NCBI RefSeq assembly: GCF_001042905.1
Contig: NZ_JYLB01000003.1
Span: forward strand, 496,001 to 560,000
DNA from: Pseudomonas lini
GTDB taxonomy: Bacteria > Pseudomonadota > Gammaproteobacteria > Pseudomonadales > Pseudomonadaceae
Reading direction: 5' to 3'
Length of the DNA: 64,000 bases
Each line of letters opens with the position of its first letter. Position 1 is the stretch's first letter. The notes under the pieces were generated by a model, which was given only the letters and a program-made list of their open reading frames with translations, was not told the origin of the DNA and did no database searches. Both the position numbers and the translations under genes were made by a program. Below are positions 35,879-45,790 of the stretch, in pieces.

Positions 35879-36201
35879 GGCGCGGACTCCTCGGGAACGA
35901 TGACGATGAATGCCTGGCCGTCGATGATCTCGACCGGGTAGTTGGCGACTTTGAGCTGGGTTGAATTGAGCAAGTAACCGCTGCGCAGATCGAAGCGCAG
36001 GCCATGGGCGCAGCACTGAATCACCCTACCCTCAAGGCGCCCGCCACACAGCGAGGCACCCTGGTGCGGGCAACTGTCGTCGATGGCGAACAGGTCACCT
36101 TCGACGTTGAATAACGCCAGGCTTTTGCCATCGAATTCGAACAGCGCACGACCACCCACCTGCGGGAGTTTTCCGGCAGGTACAGGGACACGAAGACTCA
36201 T
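35875..36201 (-). CDS. small Rieske [2Fe-2S] protein
   Basis: 108 aa, a stand-alone Rieske ferredoxin. Ligands C44-x-H46 and C63-x2-H66 ('CPHQGASLCGG', 'CCAHGLRFDLRSG'). The ATGA overlap links it to the DsbA-like gene upstream and the YeiH gene downstream. It would deliver electrons to an oxygenase, but no Rieske oxygenase alpha subunit is in the window. Confidence 0.85.
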   Translation of the reverse strand: MSLRVPVPAGKLPQVGGRALFEFDGKSLALFNVEGDLFAIDDSCPHQGASLCGGRLEGRVIQCCAHGLRFDLRSGYLLNSTQLKVANYPVEIIDGQAFIVIVPEESAP

Positions 36202-36860
36202 ATCGATTGCCGCTCACGAGCACTTTCTTTCAGGGCTTCGCTCATGGCCCCGAGTAGCGCTTCGGCAGGCTGCGCGCCCACCATCGTCATCCGACGGTCG
36301 AACTGAAAGCTCGGCACGCCGCTGGCGCCGCCGGGGAATCCGTCAAAGGGACTGGCGTCGCCCTTCAGGCAGTCGGCCACAGCTTCTGCCTCAATGCCGC
36401 AGGACCGGGCAATGGCGAGCAAGGTCTCACGGCAACCAAGGTCTTCGCCCTTCTGGAAATAAGCAGCGAACAGACGCTCGAACAAGGCGTCACGCCGGGC
36501 AGGATTGCCCAGTACGCTGACACGCTCCAACAGCCGATGGGCGTCTGCGGTATTGGGCATGGTGCCTATGCGACTGAAGTCGATGGACACCCCCACTGCC
36601 TTGGCGGCCTGCTGCACCTGGGCCTGTCGCATGGCCACAGCGTCGGCATTGCCCAGACGCTGGCGATAGAAATCGGCGAAAGGTTCACCTTCTACCGGCA
36701 ACTGCGGCAGCAACTGCACGCCATGCCACACCGTGGTGATCTGCACATCCGGTTGGCGACTGCGAAACTGTACCTGCGCATGCTCCAATTGGCGTTTGCC
36801 GATCAGGCACCAGGGGCAGATGAAATCGAAAAACACATCAATACGTAAACGACGACTCAC
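36198..36860 (-). CDS. DsbA-family (FrnE-like) oxidoreductase
   Basis: 220 aa with the thioredoxin-like CPWC motif at residues 15-18 ('FFDFICPWCLIG') and the FrnE/2-hydroxychromene-carboxylate-isomerase fold ('GVPSFQFDRRMTMVGAQPAE' has the cis-Pro loop). No signal peptide, so cytoplasmic. GTG start overlaps the MFS stop (GTGA). Could be a glutathione-dependent isomerase of the pathway rather than a disulfide enzyme. Confidence 0.8.
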   Translation of the reverse strand: MSRRLRIDVFFDFICPWCLIGKRQLEHAQVQFRSRQPDVQITTVWHGVQLLPQLPVEGEPFADFYRQRLGNADAVAMRQAQVQQAAKAVGVSIDFSRIGTMPNTADAHRLLERVSVLGNPARRDALFERLFAAYFQKGEDLGCRETLLAIARSCGIEAEAVADCLKGDASPFDGFPGGASGVPSFQFDRRMTMVGAQPAEALLGAMSEALKESARERQSI

Positions 36861-38185
36861 AACTTCACCTCTACTACGGATTCGCCCACCGGATCGTTGA
36901 TCCGCTCGCCCTTAAGCCGGGCAATGTCCTTGTGGTAATGACACTTGGCATAAAAGAACACGGCCGCAGCCGCGATGCTGACCAGTGGCACCAATTGAAA
37001 AGCAGCCTGCAAGCCGATGAGGTCGGAAACCCTGCCGGTGATAAACGGCCCCGGCGCCAGCCCCAACATGTTGTTGGCCAGGGTCAGCGTGGCGAAGGCC
37101 GTGCCGTGGACCGAGTAATGGGTCAGGTTGGCAACCATGGCGCCGCAAGGGCCGGTCGTGCCGGCGGCAATCAACATGCCCAGGCAGATCAGCACCAATT
37201 GCACAGGCCCTGCCGGCAGGGCGAACGCCGCCGACAACAGCAGACAACTGCCCAGGCAATAGGCGATAGCCAAAGCGACTTTGCGCTCCGGCGAATGGCG
37301 ACACAGTCGATCGCTGAGCATGCCGCACAGGATCATCCCCGCACCGCTGCACAGAACGATGATCGCCGCGACGCCGCCTGCCTTGTCGGTGGCCATGTCG
37401 TAATAACGATTGAGGTAACTGGGCATCCACACAATGACGGTGCCGCCAACGAACAGTTGCAAGCCACTGCCGATGTAGGCAGCGATCACCGAGCGGCTGG
37501 AAAACAGCGTACGCAACGGCCGCTTGACCGCGTTAGCCGCCTTGTTCGCCGCCTGAGCGGCACGTTGCGGCGCAATGCGTGCTTCCTTGACGATGATCGG
37601 GTAAAGCACCGCCAGCAGCAGGCCGAACAGCGCCATGCCGGCGAACGACCAGCGCCAGCCAAGCTTGGCGGCGATTGCACCGCCCAGCGCCATCCCCAAC
37701 ACCGACCCGAACATGCCACCCGCCATGAACGCACTGGTCAGGGTTGCACGCATGTGTTTGGGAAATACCGAAATCACCACCGCGATGCCGACGCTGCCGT
37801 ACGCCGCTTCGCCGACGCCGACCATGAACCGTGCAATGAACATCTGCTGGTAGTCTTGCGCCAACGCACAGCCCAGCGTCGCCAGACTCCACAGCAAAGC
37901 CATCAGCGCCAGGCTCTTGACCCGGCCGAAGCGATCCGCCAGCAATGACAGGGGAATGGTCAGCAGCCCCACCATCAGAGCGACAATGCCACTGAGCAGG
38001 CCGAGCTGACCGTCGCTCAGGGCCCATTCGCCCTTGAGCATCGGGAACACCGCGTTCAGCACCTGGCGCGACATGTAATCGGAAATCAACAGCCCGAACG
38101 TCAGTGCGAAGACGATCCAGGCATACGGACGCGCAACACCGACAGCACAGTCGTCATCGTCTGCGGCGATTGGGTGAAAGGCCAT
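36857..38185 (-). CDS. MFS transporter
   Basis: 442 aa, 12 helices. 'LLADRFGRVKSLALMALLWS' is the loop 2-3 motif; 'MVGVGEAAYGSVGIAVVISV' is typical of the anion:cation symporter/spinster-like groups. SD GGAGG precedes ATG. First gene of the four-gene operon with 4-bp overlaps. It probably imports the substrate of the adjacent BKACE/dioxygenase genes. Confidence 0.8.
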   Translation of the reverse strand: MAFHPIAADDDDCAVGVARPYAWIVFALTFGLLISDYMSRQVLNAVFPMLKGEWALSDGQLGLLSGIVALMVGLLTIPLSLLADRFGRVKSLALMALLWSLATLGCALAQDYQQMFIARFMVGVGEAAYGSVGIAVVISVFPKHMRATLTSAFMAGGMFGSVLGMALGGAIAAKLGWRWSFAGMALFGLLLAVLYPIIVKEARIAPQRAAQAANKAANAVKRPLRTLFSSRSVIAAYIGSGLQLFVGGTVIVWMPSYLNRYYDMATDKAGGVAAIIVLCSGAGMILCGMLSDRLCRHSPERKVALAIAYCLGSCLLLSAAFALPAGPVQLVLICLGMLIAAGTTGPCGAMVANLTHYSVHGTAFATLTLANNMLGLAPGPFITGRVSDLIGLQAAFQLVPLVSIAAAAVFFYAKCHYHKDIARLKGERINDPVGESVVEVKL

Positions 38186-38277
38186 GCAGCCTCCTCAAAG
38201 CTTTGTTTTATTGTTGTTATCAAGCGTGTTGCAGTGCAGCGAGCGGGAAGCCATTGACCTCCCGCTTCGTCTGCCGA

Positions 38278-39330
38278 TCAGCCGCGTTGCGGCACACCTT
38301 TCTGCCCGGCCTTGCGGTTGGGGGCCATGCCATTGGCCAACAGGGTTTCTTCGATGCTTTGGTACTGCACACCGATGCGGTAGATCGCGCGGGCTTCTTT
38401 GCCCGTGGCGATTTCGCGACCCAGTTCATGGGCGATGCGTACGGTCTGCTTGATCTGCGCAACTGAGCCGAAACGATCGCCCTTGTGATCAATGATAGTG
38501 TCTTCATTGCCCACACGCGGGTACATACCCATGGCCATCGACATGGTGTTGAACGGCATGACGTTCTTGAGCAGCGACTCGGAGGTCAAGGTGCAACCGT
38601 CTGGCGCGCGGTGGATGAAGTTGAAGAAGTTGAACGGATTAGGGCCATCGAAACCGCCGCCGATACCGATCCAGGTCAGGTTCAACGGACCTTTGTAGAC
38701 GCCCTTGCGCACCAGGCGCTCGAGGGTTTCCATGGCGTGCATGCCGGTCAGCTGGAAATGCGGCTGGATGCCGTTGTCCATCAGACGCTTGAGATGCTCG
38801 GCAACCCAGGCCGGGCCGGCCGGTACGGTCATTTCGCTGTAGGCCGCCTGATAGGCAGGATTGGCCAGGGAAGTGCCTTCCAGATACTCCGGATACAACA
38901 GCTCCATGATGTTCATCTGGGTGGTGTTGATGGCCACCGTGACCTGATCCGGTTTTGGCGTCAGCTCGGCCAGCATGTGGCGCGTATCGTCAGACAGCCA
39001 CTTGGCGGCTTCGCCATCGCTTTCCGGTGCGAAGGAAATCGAACCACCGACCTGGATGATCATGTCCGGCACGGCTTCACGCACACCGGCGATCAACTCG
39101 TTGAACTTGGACAGACGCTTGGAACCCTTGCCGTCCAATTCACGCACGTGCAGGTGCAATACCGTTGCACCCGCCTCATAACAATCAACCGCCTTCTGCA
39201 CCTGCTCATCCATGGTCAGCGGGATGTCTTCAGGAAAGTCTTCCGGCATCCACTCGGGGCCATACGGGGCCACGGTGATCACCACCTTTTCCATGTTTTC
39301 CGGGTGCAGGGAATCGTCGAAGAATTGCAT
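38278..39330 (-). CDS. BKACE-family beta-keto acid cleavage enzyme
   Basis: 350 aa TIM barrel of the DUF849/BKACE (3-keto-5-aminohexanoate cleavage) family. Zn-binding 'VLHLHVREL' (His-x-His) and 'VQVGGSISFAPESDGE' are present. Such enzymes transfer an acetyl group from a beta-keto acid to CoA. SD AGGAG precedes ATG. It lies 87 bp after the dioxygenase gene on the same strand. The actual beta-keto acid cannot be told from sequence. Confidence 0.85.
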   Translation of the reverse strand: MQFFDDSLHPENMEKVVITVAPYGPEWMPEDFPEDIPLTMDEQVQKAVDCYEAGATVLHLHVRELDGKGSKRLSKFNELIAGVREAVPDMIIQVGGSISFAPESDGEAAKWLSDDTRHMLAELTPKPDQVTVAINTTQMNIMELLYPEYLEGTSLANPAYQAAYSEMTVPAGPAWVAEHLKRLMDNGIQPHFQLTGMHAMETLERLVRKGVYKGPLNLTWIGIGGGFDGPNPFNFFNFIHRAPDGCTLTSESLLKNVMPFNTMSMAMGMYPRVGNEDTIIDHKGDRFGSVAQIKQTVRIAHELGREIATGKEARAIYRIGVQYQSIEETLLANGMAPNRKAGQKGVPQRG

Positions 39331-39417
39331 GAGTTACTCCTGTTCTTATGATTGTTCCGCCCACCCGGGATCGTGCCGGGCAGGCGTGTCTACGAGTGCG
39401 AATGCAGGTGCGGTCGA

Positions 39418-40266
39418 TCAGTAAGTCTTGTCGCCGATGATCCCGGCGCGATCCATCTTGCGATGGCACGGCGGGTAATCCATGACGGCGTAGTGCTGGG
39501 TGCTGCGGTTGTCCCAGATGGCAATGCTGTTGGGTTTCCAGCGCCAGCGCACCTGATACTCGGGGATGTAGGCCTGGCTGATCAGGTAACGCAGCAACTC
39601 GCTCGCGCCCGGGTTGGCGTCCTGGCCGAAACGCACCCGCTCGGGGGTGTGGTAGTTGCTCAAGTGCGTCGTGAAGGCGTTGACGAACAGCACCTTCTCG
39701 AAGGTTTCCGGGTGGGTGCGCACCACCGGGTGCTCGGCGTCCGGGTACATCGCCCTCAGTGCCAGACGCTTCTCGATCGGCATGGCGGCACCGAAACTCG
39801 CTTCGATGCTGTGGCGCGCGCGCAGGTCGGCGATCTTCACCTTCACGTCTTCCGGCAAGCGCGCATAGGCCTCGACCATGTTGGCCCACATAGTGTCGCC
39901 ACCCACCGGCGGGCACTCCACGCAACGCAGCACGCAGCCCATCGGCGGGGCCTCACGCCAGGTGGCATCGCTGTGCCAGGAGTTTTCATAGCGGTCCGCC
40001 GGCTGGTCCGGGTTCTTGTAGATGCGCACCAGCCCCGGATGATCCGGGTCGCTGCCCGCCACCGGGTGATCTTCCAGCTCGCCGAAGCGACGGGCGAAGG
40101 CCACGTGCTCGGCGCGTGTGATGTCCTGATCACGCAGGAACACCACCCGATGCTTGAGCAACTGAGCACGAATCTCGGCAAACAGGCCATCGTCATGCAC
40201 CGCGTCGGCAAGGTTGACGCCAATCAGTTCGGCGCCAATGCTGCAGGTCAATTGTTCGACTTTCAT
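39418..40266 (-). CDS. TauD/TfdA-family Fe(II)/2-oxoglutarate dioxygenase
   Basis: 282 aa. The iron facial triad is visible as H-x-D in 'SWHSDATWREAPP' and the distal His in 'NRSTQHYAVMDYP'; the 2-oxoglutarate Arg follows ('CHRKMDRAGI'). It hydroxylates its substrate with 2-oxoglutarate and O2; TauD relatives desulfonate, others open ethers or betaines. 14 bp after the quinone oxidoreductase stop. ATG 40266 has SD GGAG; longer frames have no support. Confidence 0.8.
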   Translation of the reverse strand: MKVEQLTCSIGAELIGVNLADAVHDDGLFAEIRAQLLKHRVVFLRDQDITRAEHVAFARRFGELEDHPVAGSDPDHPGLVRIYKNPDQPADRYENSWHSDATWREAPPMGCVLRCVECPPVGGDTMWANMVEAYARLPEDVKVKIADLRARHSIEASFGAAMPIEKRLALRAMYPDAEHPVVRTHPETFEKVLFVNAFTTHLSNYHTPERVRFGQDANPGASELLRYLISQAYIPEYQVRWRWKPNSIAIWDNRSTQHYAVMDYPPCHRKMDRAGIIGDKTY

Positions 40267-40280
40267 GGCAGGCGACTCCC

Positions 40281-41261
40281 TTAAATGACGAAAATCGATG
40301 AGCCCGTGGTCTTGCGTGATTCCAGGTCGCGATGGGCCTGCACGGCATCCTGCAAAGCATAGTGCTGGTTGATCTCGATCTTGATCCGACCGCTGCCGAC
40401 ATGGTCGAACAACTCGCCCGCCAACACGGCTTTTTCCACCGGGTCGGCGATGTAGTCGGCCAGAGCCGGACGGGTCATGAACAGCGAGCCTTTCATCGCC
40501 AGCAGTACCGGATCGAAGGCCGGGATCGGACCGGATGCCGTGCCGACGCACACCATCAAACCGCGACGCTTGAGCGAATCCAGCGAGCCCATGAAGGTGT
40601 TCTTGCCGACACTGTCGAACACCACGTTGACCCCCACGCCGTCCGTCAGCTCGCGAACGCGCTGGGCAACGTCTTCATGGCTGTAGTTGATGACATGCTC
40701 GCAGCCATGGGCCAAGGCGACTTCACCCTTGGCCTCGGTGGACACGGTGCCAATGACGTTCAGACCGAGCAGCTTGGCCCACTGCGCTACGATCAGGCCC
40801 ACACCACCGGCAGCGGCGTGCAGCAGAATGCTGTCGCCAGCCTTGAAATCGTAAATGCGTCGCATCAGGTACGAGGACGTCAAGCCGCGCATGGTCATGG
40901 CCGCGGCGGTTTCGAAACTGATGGTTTCCGGCAATTTGATCAGCGGCGCGGCCGGGATCAGACGTTCGGTGCTGTAGGCACCCAAGGTATTGAGAAAACC
41001 GGTGTAGGTGACGCGATCGCCGACTTGTACGTTGGTCACCCCTTCGCCGATGGCCTGGACCACACCGGACGCTTCAACCCCCATGCCATTGGGCATCGGA
41101 ATCGGGTAAGTGCCATTGCGAAAGTAGGTGTCGGCATAGTTCAGGCCCACCGCCACATGACGAAGACGAACCTGGCCTGGACCGGGATCGCCGACGTCGA
41201 CCTCTTCATAACGAAGGACTTCGGGACCACCGGTTTCGTAGAAGCGTACGGCTTTGGCCAT
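40281..41261 (-). CDS. NADPH:quinone oxidoreductase (zinc-less MDR)
   Basis: 326 aa, full length for the QOR family. 'ILLHAAAGGVGLIVAQWAK' is the NADPH-binding motif; 'GMGVEASGVVQAIGEGV' is the N-terminal signature. First gene of the leftward QOR-TauD-BKACE group; SD GGAG lies 10 nt before ATG. Divergent from the MocR gene across ~235 bp, so it may be under MocR control. Confidence 0.85.
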   Translation of the reverse strand: MAKAVRFYETGGPEVLRYEEVDVGDPGPGQVRLRHVAVGLNYADTYFRNGTYPIPMPNGMGVEASGVVQAIGEGVTNVQVGDRVTYTGFLNTLGAYSTERLIPAAPLIKLPETISFETAAAMTMRGLTSSYLMRRIYDFKAGDSILLHAAAGGVGLIVAQWAKLLGLNVIGTVSTEAKGEVALAHGCEHVINYSHEDVAQRVRELTDGVGVNVVFDSVGKNTFMGSLDSLKRRGLMVCVGTASGPIPAFDPVLLAMKGSLFMTRPALADYIADPVEKAVLAGELFDHVGSGRIKIEINQHYALQDAVQAHRDLESRKTTGSSIFVI

Positions 41262-41495
41262 TTTTTCTTATTCTCCAGTCTCAGTTGGGCATGCTGCGTC
41301 GAATTGCGCTGATTGGACTGTAGGACGCCGTCTGGCGAGTCGCTTCTCATCAGACGACAATGGCTTTTCATTTCATGACAGTGCACGTTGCATCATCCCT
41401 GCGATGGATGACTTACCCCGTGCCTCTCGATACCCTGCACACCTCGGTATGATGGTGTTCCAGGTCAAACCACCTTCCCTCCAGACGAGCATGTG
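41262..41495. other. divergent promoter region (QOR / MocR)
   Basis: 234 bp between divergent starts. No clear -10/-35 pair was fixed by eye. MocR-type proteins usually bind such regions. Confidence 0.5.
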
Positions 41496-42998
41496 ATGAA
41501 ATCCCCTGCAGGTTTGCTGCTGTCGGCTATCGAGCTGGACCGTGCCAGTTCCATCCCCCTGTACCGCCAACTCTATTTGCAGATTCGCAAACAGATTCTC
41601 GGCGGAAAAATGCAAGGGGGCGTGCGCCTGCCGTCGACGCGGACGCTGAGCAAAGAATTGGCGCTGTCGCGGATCACCATTCTCAATGCATTCGATCAAC
41701 TGATTGCCGAAGGCTTTTTGGCGTCGCGTACCGGGGCCGGTACCTATGTCGGCGATGAGTGGGAGAGCCGAGGGATTGCCGACGAAGAGCAGCGCCAGCC
41801 ACCGCGCCTGTCCGACCTGAGCCAGTCCATGCTGTCGCTGCGCAGCAGTCATTTTCGCGGGGTTTCCTATACCGATTGGGACCCTGCGACCCCCACCTCA
41901 TTCCTGCCCAGCCACAGTACCTACGACACATTCCCGCTGGCTGTGTGGCGGCGCTTGATGAACCGCCACCTGCTCAAGCCGACCAAGGCCATGCTTGGCT
42001 ATGGCGAACTGCAAGGGTTACAGGCCTTGCGCACGGCGATTGCCGAGTACGTCTTTGATGCCCGTGGCATCGATTGCAGTGCCGAGCAGGTGGTGATCGT
42101 TTCCGGCGCCCAGCAAGCCTTCAACCTGTTGGGCATGCTGTTGCTCAATCCGCAGGACAGCGTGTGGATGGAAGACCCAGGACACATCGCGGCGCGCATT
42201 GCGTTGCAGGCTCAAGGGGCTCAGGTGGTCCCGTTGCGGATCGATGAACAAGGCATTGATATTCAGCAAGGCCTGGCCGAGTGCCCTGACGCCCGCCTGG
42301 TCTTCACCACGCCATCTCGCCAGCATCCCTTGGGCGTGACCATGAGTTATGCACGGCGCCAGGCGCTCATCGACTGGGCTGCGCAGTATCAGAGCTGGAT
42401 CATCGAAGACGATTGCGACAGTGAATTGCGCTACAGCGGCCGCCTCCTCCCCGCGCTCTACGCCATGGACCGAATGGCTCGAGTGATCTACGTCGGCACC
42501 TTCAGCAAAGTGCTCTTCCCCTCGCTAAGACTGGGCTATGTGATATTGCCGCAAGCCTTGATCGAACCCTTCTGCACCCTGCGTGCGGTGATGGATCGCA
42601 GCCCGCCCACGCTTCTCCAGGCGACGACGGCGGACTTCATGCGCGAAGGCCACTTCCTCGGCCATATTCGCCGCATGCGCGCGCTGTACCAGGCTCGCCA
42701 GCAAGCACTGCTCGAGCAACTTCAGCAACAGCTGGGTGGCTTCTTCAACATCACCCCGGTGGAAGCCGGCATGCACTTGATCGCCTGGCTGCCACCCACG
42801 CTTGATGACGACGTGATCGCCAGGGAACTGGCCCGGCACAACATCCACACCTATGCCCTGAGCGACTACTGCCTTGAGCATGTCCTGCCACCTGCCCTGC
42901 TCATCGGTTTCGCCGGTACGCCTGAGGGCCAGGCGCAAGAACGCGTCGAAGCGCTGGCCCGGGCCTTGAGCAAAATGGGGTACCTGCAGGCCACTTGA
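41496..42998 (+). CDS. MocR-family PLP-dependent regulator
   Basis: 500 aa. Residues ~15-85 are a GntR winged helix ('PLYRQLYLQIRKQILGGKMQ', 'LPSTRTLSKELALSRITIL'); residues ~120-495 are a class-I aminotransferase-like domain with the PLP Lys338 in 'VGTFSKVLFPSLRLGY'. MocR proteins sense an amino compound or PLP and regulate adjacent genes. ATG 41496 chosen over the GTG one codon earlier. Target may be the QOR group or the downstream TIM-barrel/MFS pair. Confidence 0.85.
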   Translation: MKSPAGLLLSAIELDRASSIPLYRQLYLQIRKQILGGKMQGGVRLPSTRTLSKELALSRITILNAFDQLIAEGFLASRTGAGTYVGDEWESRGIADEEQRQPPRLSDLSQSMLSLRSSHFRGVSYTDWDPATPTSFLPSHSTYDTFPLAVWRRLMNRHLLKPTKAMLGYGELQGLQALRTAIAEYVFDARGIDCSAEQVVIVSGAQQAFNLLGMLLLNPQDSVWMEDPGHIAARIALQAQGAQVVPLRIDEQGIDIQQGLAECPDARLVFTTPSRQHPLGVTMSYARRQALIDWAAQYQSWIIEDDCDSELRYSGRLLPALYAMDRMARVIYVGTFSKVLFPSLRLGYVILPQALIEPFCTLRAVMDRSPPTLLQATTADFMREGHFLGHIRRMRALYQARQQALLEQLQQQLGGFFNITPVEAGMHLIAWLPPTLDDDVIARELARHNIHTYALSDYCLEHVLPPALLIGFAGTPEGQAQERVEALARALSKMGYLQAT

Positions 42999-43109
42999 AG
43001 CAAGGCAAGTGGTCTTATGATTTAACTGATAATGGATCTATCGAGAGTTCCTGACTGGCGCGATAAAGGCTGCGCCGGTAGACCCGGCGTCTGACCAGGA
43101 ACGACTCGA

Positions 43110-44168
43110 ATGAACAATAAGATCCAAGAGCGATTCAATGCCTTGCTCAGCCACAAGGCTGCCAAGGCAGGAACACCTCCCCTACTGACTGAAGCACTGG
43201 CCCGTCAACTGCTCGACCGCCTTGGGCAGATGCGCTTGTTTGCTCATGCCTATCCCTTGCTGACCAACCTCACCCATGGCCGTGTCACGCCTGCCGACCT
43301 GCTGGACTTCGCCTATCGCCACGAGTTGCAGGGTCTGAGCCTGCACTTGCTCGACGGCGAAGAAAACAGCCTGAGCCAAATGACACCCGCGCAGTTGCAA
43401 GCGTTTGCCGACAAGGCCAATGCGCTCGGACTGGATGTGCACCTGGAAATCAGCAGCACGCTGAAGAAAGATGTCGATCAGGTGATCGCCATTGCCAAGG
43501 CGCTGGGTGTGCGCAATATCCGCGTTTACTCACGTTACGAGGGGACGCTGTCCCGGGTCATGGACGTGATCGAGTCAGACCTGCATTACCTCGCGCAGCA
43601 GGCCGATGAACACGACCTGTTCTTCGACTTCGAGCAGCATGAGGAACTCAAGAGCGCCGAGATCGCGCAACTGCTGAGCCGTCTAAACCACCCACGGCTG
43701 CATGCCTTGTTCGACTTCGGCAACATGATCAACGCCTGTGAACAACCCTTACCGGCGCTGTGGACCCTGGCGCCGCACATACGCCAGACCCACCTCAAAG
43801 GTGTGCGCATCGTCCCCGAGCACAACGGCTTCGGCCATTACGGCGTGCTGCAGGGCAGCGACGATGACGACCTGCCAAGCGCTCGCATGCTGTTCGAACT
43901 GTTGATGCTCGGCGACTCAACCCCGCAAGTGATCGCGTTCATTCTTGAGCAGGAAAATCACTACGTCGCCCCGGCGTTCCGCCAGACCTCTGAGGTTGCC
44001 GATCCATTCATTGCGTACCGGGAAATGAGTGACACACCACTCCCGGACGGCTACTCGCTCGAACGAATGCTCGCCGACGAACATCGTTGGGCAAACAACC
44101 AGGTCGCCTATGTGCGAGGCCTGCTGGCCGAGTTCCGAACCCTGGCCGAGTTGACCCTGAACGCCTGA
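43110..44168 (+). CDS. sugar phosphate isomerase/epimerase-like TIM-barrel protein
   Basis: 352 aa, AP-endonuclease-2/xylose-isomerase-like fold. Metal-binding acidic and His residues are seen in 'LFFDFEQHEELKS', 'HALFDFGNMINAC' and 'IRQTHLKGVRIV'. SD AGGAA precedes ATG. 47 bp before the MFS gene. The substrate is a sugar or sugar acid by family; specific assignment not possible. Confidence 0.75.
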   Translation: MNNKIQERFNALLSHKAAKAGTPPLLTEALARQLLDRLGQMRLFAHAYPLLTNLTHGRVTPADLLDFAYRHELQGLSLHLLDGEENSLSQMTPAQLQAFADKANALGLDVHLEISSTLKKDVDQVIAIAKALGVRNIRVYSRYEGTLSRVMDVIESDLHYLAQQADEHDLFFDFEQHEELKSAEIAQLLSRLNHPRLHALFDFGNMINACEQPLPALWTLAPHIRQTHLKGVRIVPEHNGFGHYGVLQGSDDDDLPSARMLFELLMLGDSTPQVIAFILEQENHYVAPAFRQTSEVADPFIAYREMSDTPLPDGYSLERMLADEHRWANNQVAYVRGLLAEFRTLAELTLNA

Positions 44169-44215
44169 ACCCGACGTAACAACCAGCACTGCTTATCCAA
44201 GCCTGGAGAACAATA

Positions 44216-45481
44216 ATGACAACTCGTGACAAGGCCAAATGGCTCAGATTCCTGATTCTCATCCTCGGTGGTGGCACCATCTACAAGTTGGCGAACCTCA
44301 AAGACGCCTTCTACATCCCCATGCAAGAATTCATGGGTTTGAGCCACACTGAAATCGGCCTGCTGCTGAGCGCCAACGCCATCATCGCCACCGCGCTGTT
44401 TGTCGTCGGCGGCGTGCTCGCCGACCGCTACGACACGCGCAAACTGATCCCCATCGGCCTGATTGGTACCGGTGGCCTGGGGCTGTATCTGGCGACCTTT
44501 CCGCCCTTCAGCAATCTGCTGATCGTGTTCAGCCTGTTGGCCGTCTGCGCCGATTGCATCTTCTGGCCCTCGCTGCTCAAGGCCATCCGCAATCTGGGTG
44601 ACGATCAGGAACAGGGTCGGTTGTTTGGACTGCTGGAAGGTGGGCGTGGCGTCATTGATACCCTGGTTGCCTTTTCTGCACTGGGCGTTTTCGTCGCCAT
44701 GGGCTCTGGTGAAACCGGTCTGAAATCGGCAATCCTCTTCTACTCGGTCATCGACATTCTTGCCGGAACCCTAACCTGGTTCCTGCTCAAGGGCGGCAGC
44801 GCACAGCCGACTGCCAAGCCGAAGAACGGTTTGTCGAACCTGCTCGAAGCCATCAAGGTGCCGGGCATCTGGTTGGTCAGCCTCAACGTGTTCATGGTTT
44901 ACATCGTCTACTGTGGCCTGACCTATTTCATTCCCTACCTCAAGGAAATGTACGGGCTGCCCGTAGCACTGGTGGGCGCCTACGGCATCATCAATCAGTA
45001 CTTCCTCAAGATCCTCGGTGGCCCCGCCGGTGGTTTCATTGCCGACAAGCAATTCAAGAGCACCAGCCGCTATTTGAAGTGGGCATTCCTGGCCTTGCTG
45101 CCGCTGATGGGCGTGATCATGCTGATCCCGAAAAGCCCGAGCTTTATCTATGCGGGCATGGCGGCCACGCTGTCGTTCGCGCTGATTGTGTTTTCCATGC
45201 GCGGCGTGTTCTGGGGCCCCATGGGTGAAGTCGGCATCCCTTCGCACATCACCGGTTCAGCCTTCGGTATCGGCTGCCTGATCGGCTACGCACCGGGCAT
45301 GTTCGCTTACGTCATCTACGGCGCAATCCTCGATCATTTCCCGGGTCAGCAAGGCTACAACTACGTCTTCAGCTTGATGAGTCTGTTGGCCATTATTGGA
45401 TTCATGGTGTCCAGCCTGCTGTACAAGAGCGTTCGGAATAAATCCACGGCAATCGGTGCGGTTAGTGCGGCGCAAAGCTGA
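44216..45481 (+). CDS. MFS transporter
   Basis: 421 aa, 12 helices; 'GGVLADRYDTRKLIPIGLIG' is the loop 2-3 motif. Members near sugar-acid genes (YihN-like) look similar. SD GGAGA precedes ATG. Expected to import the compound processed by the TIM-barrel enzyme. Confidence 0.8.
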   Translation: MTTRDKAKWLRFLILILGGGTIYKLANLKDAFYIPMQEFMGLSHTEIGLLLSANAIIATALFVVGGVLADRYDTRKLIPIGLIGTGGLGLYLATFPPFSNLLIVFSLLAVCADCIFWPSLLKAIRNLGDDQEQGRLFGLLEGGRGVIDTLVAFSALGVFVAMGSGETGLKSAILFYSVIDILAGTLTWFLLKGGSAQPTAKPKNGLSNLLEAIKVPGIWLVSLNVFMVYIVYCGLTYFIPYLKEMYGLPVALVGAYGIINQYFLKILGGPAGGFIADKQFKSTSRYLKWAFLALLPLMGVIMLIPKSPSFIYAGMAATLSFALIVFSMRGVFWGPMGEVGIPSHITGSAFGIGCLIGYAPGMFAYVIYGAILDHFPGQQGYNYVFSLMSLLAIIGFMVSSLLYKSVRNKSTAIGAVSAAQS

Positions 45482-45600
45482 TCGGGTAATCGTCGCCTTC
45501 ACTGAACAGGCCAAGGCCTTTCGGTGGAGCTCTCACCTTGGACTTGAAATCGTTGAGGGTTGCGACTATCAGTGAGGTTCAATCCTTCGAGGGCAATAAC

Positions 45601-45783
45601 ATGCCAACGACTGAAGAATCGATCATTGCAGCAGCCAGGCTGCGTGCCGCCTACCGGGGAGAAAACGAGGCGCTGGCTGCGGCTTCAGCGCTCGAAGCCC
45701 TGGCCGTGCTGAAAAAAACGTTAAAGGGAGACAAATACCAAGAGGCGCTCGAAAGGCTGTATCTCGAATACTCAACCTCTTGA
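45601..45783 (+). CDS. small hypothetical protein
   Basis: 60 aa, strongly helical and Ala/Glu-rich ('RAAYRGENEALAAASALEAL'). SD GAGGG lies 7 nt before the ATG, and an intrinsic terminator follows at once (45791-45817), so it looks like a real monocistronic gene. Not recognised. An in-frame upstream ATG (45538) has no SD. Confidence 0.55.
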   Translation: MPTTEESIIAAARLRAAYRGENEALAAASALEALAVLKKTLKGDKYQEALERLYLEYSTS

Positions 45784-45790
45784 TTCACCC

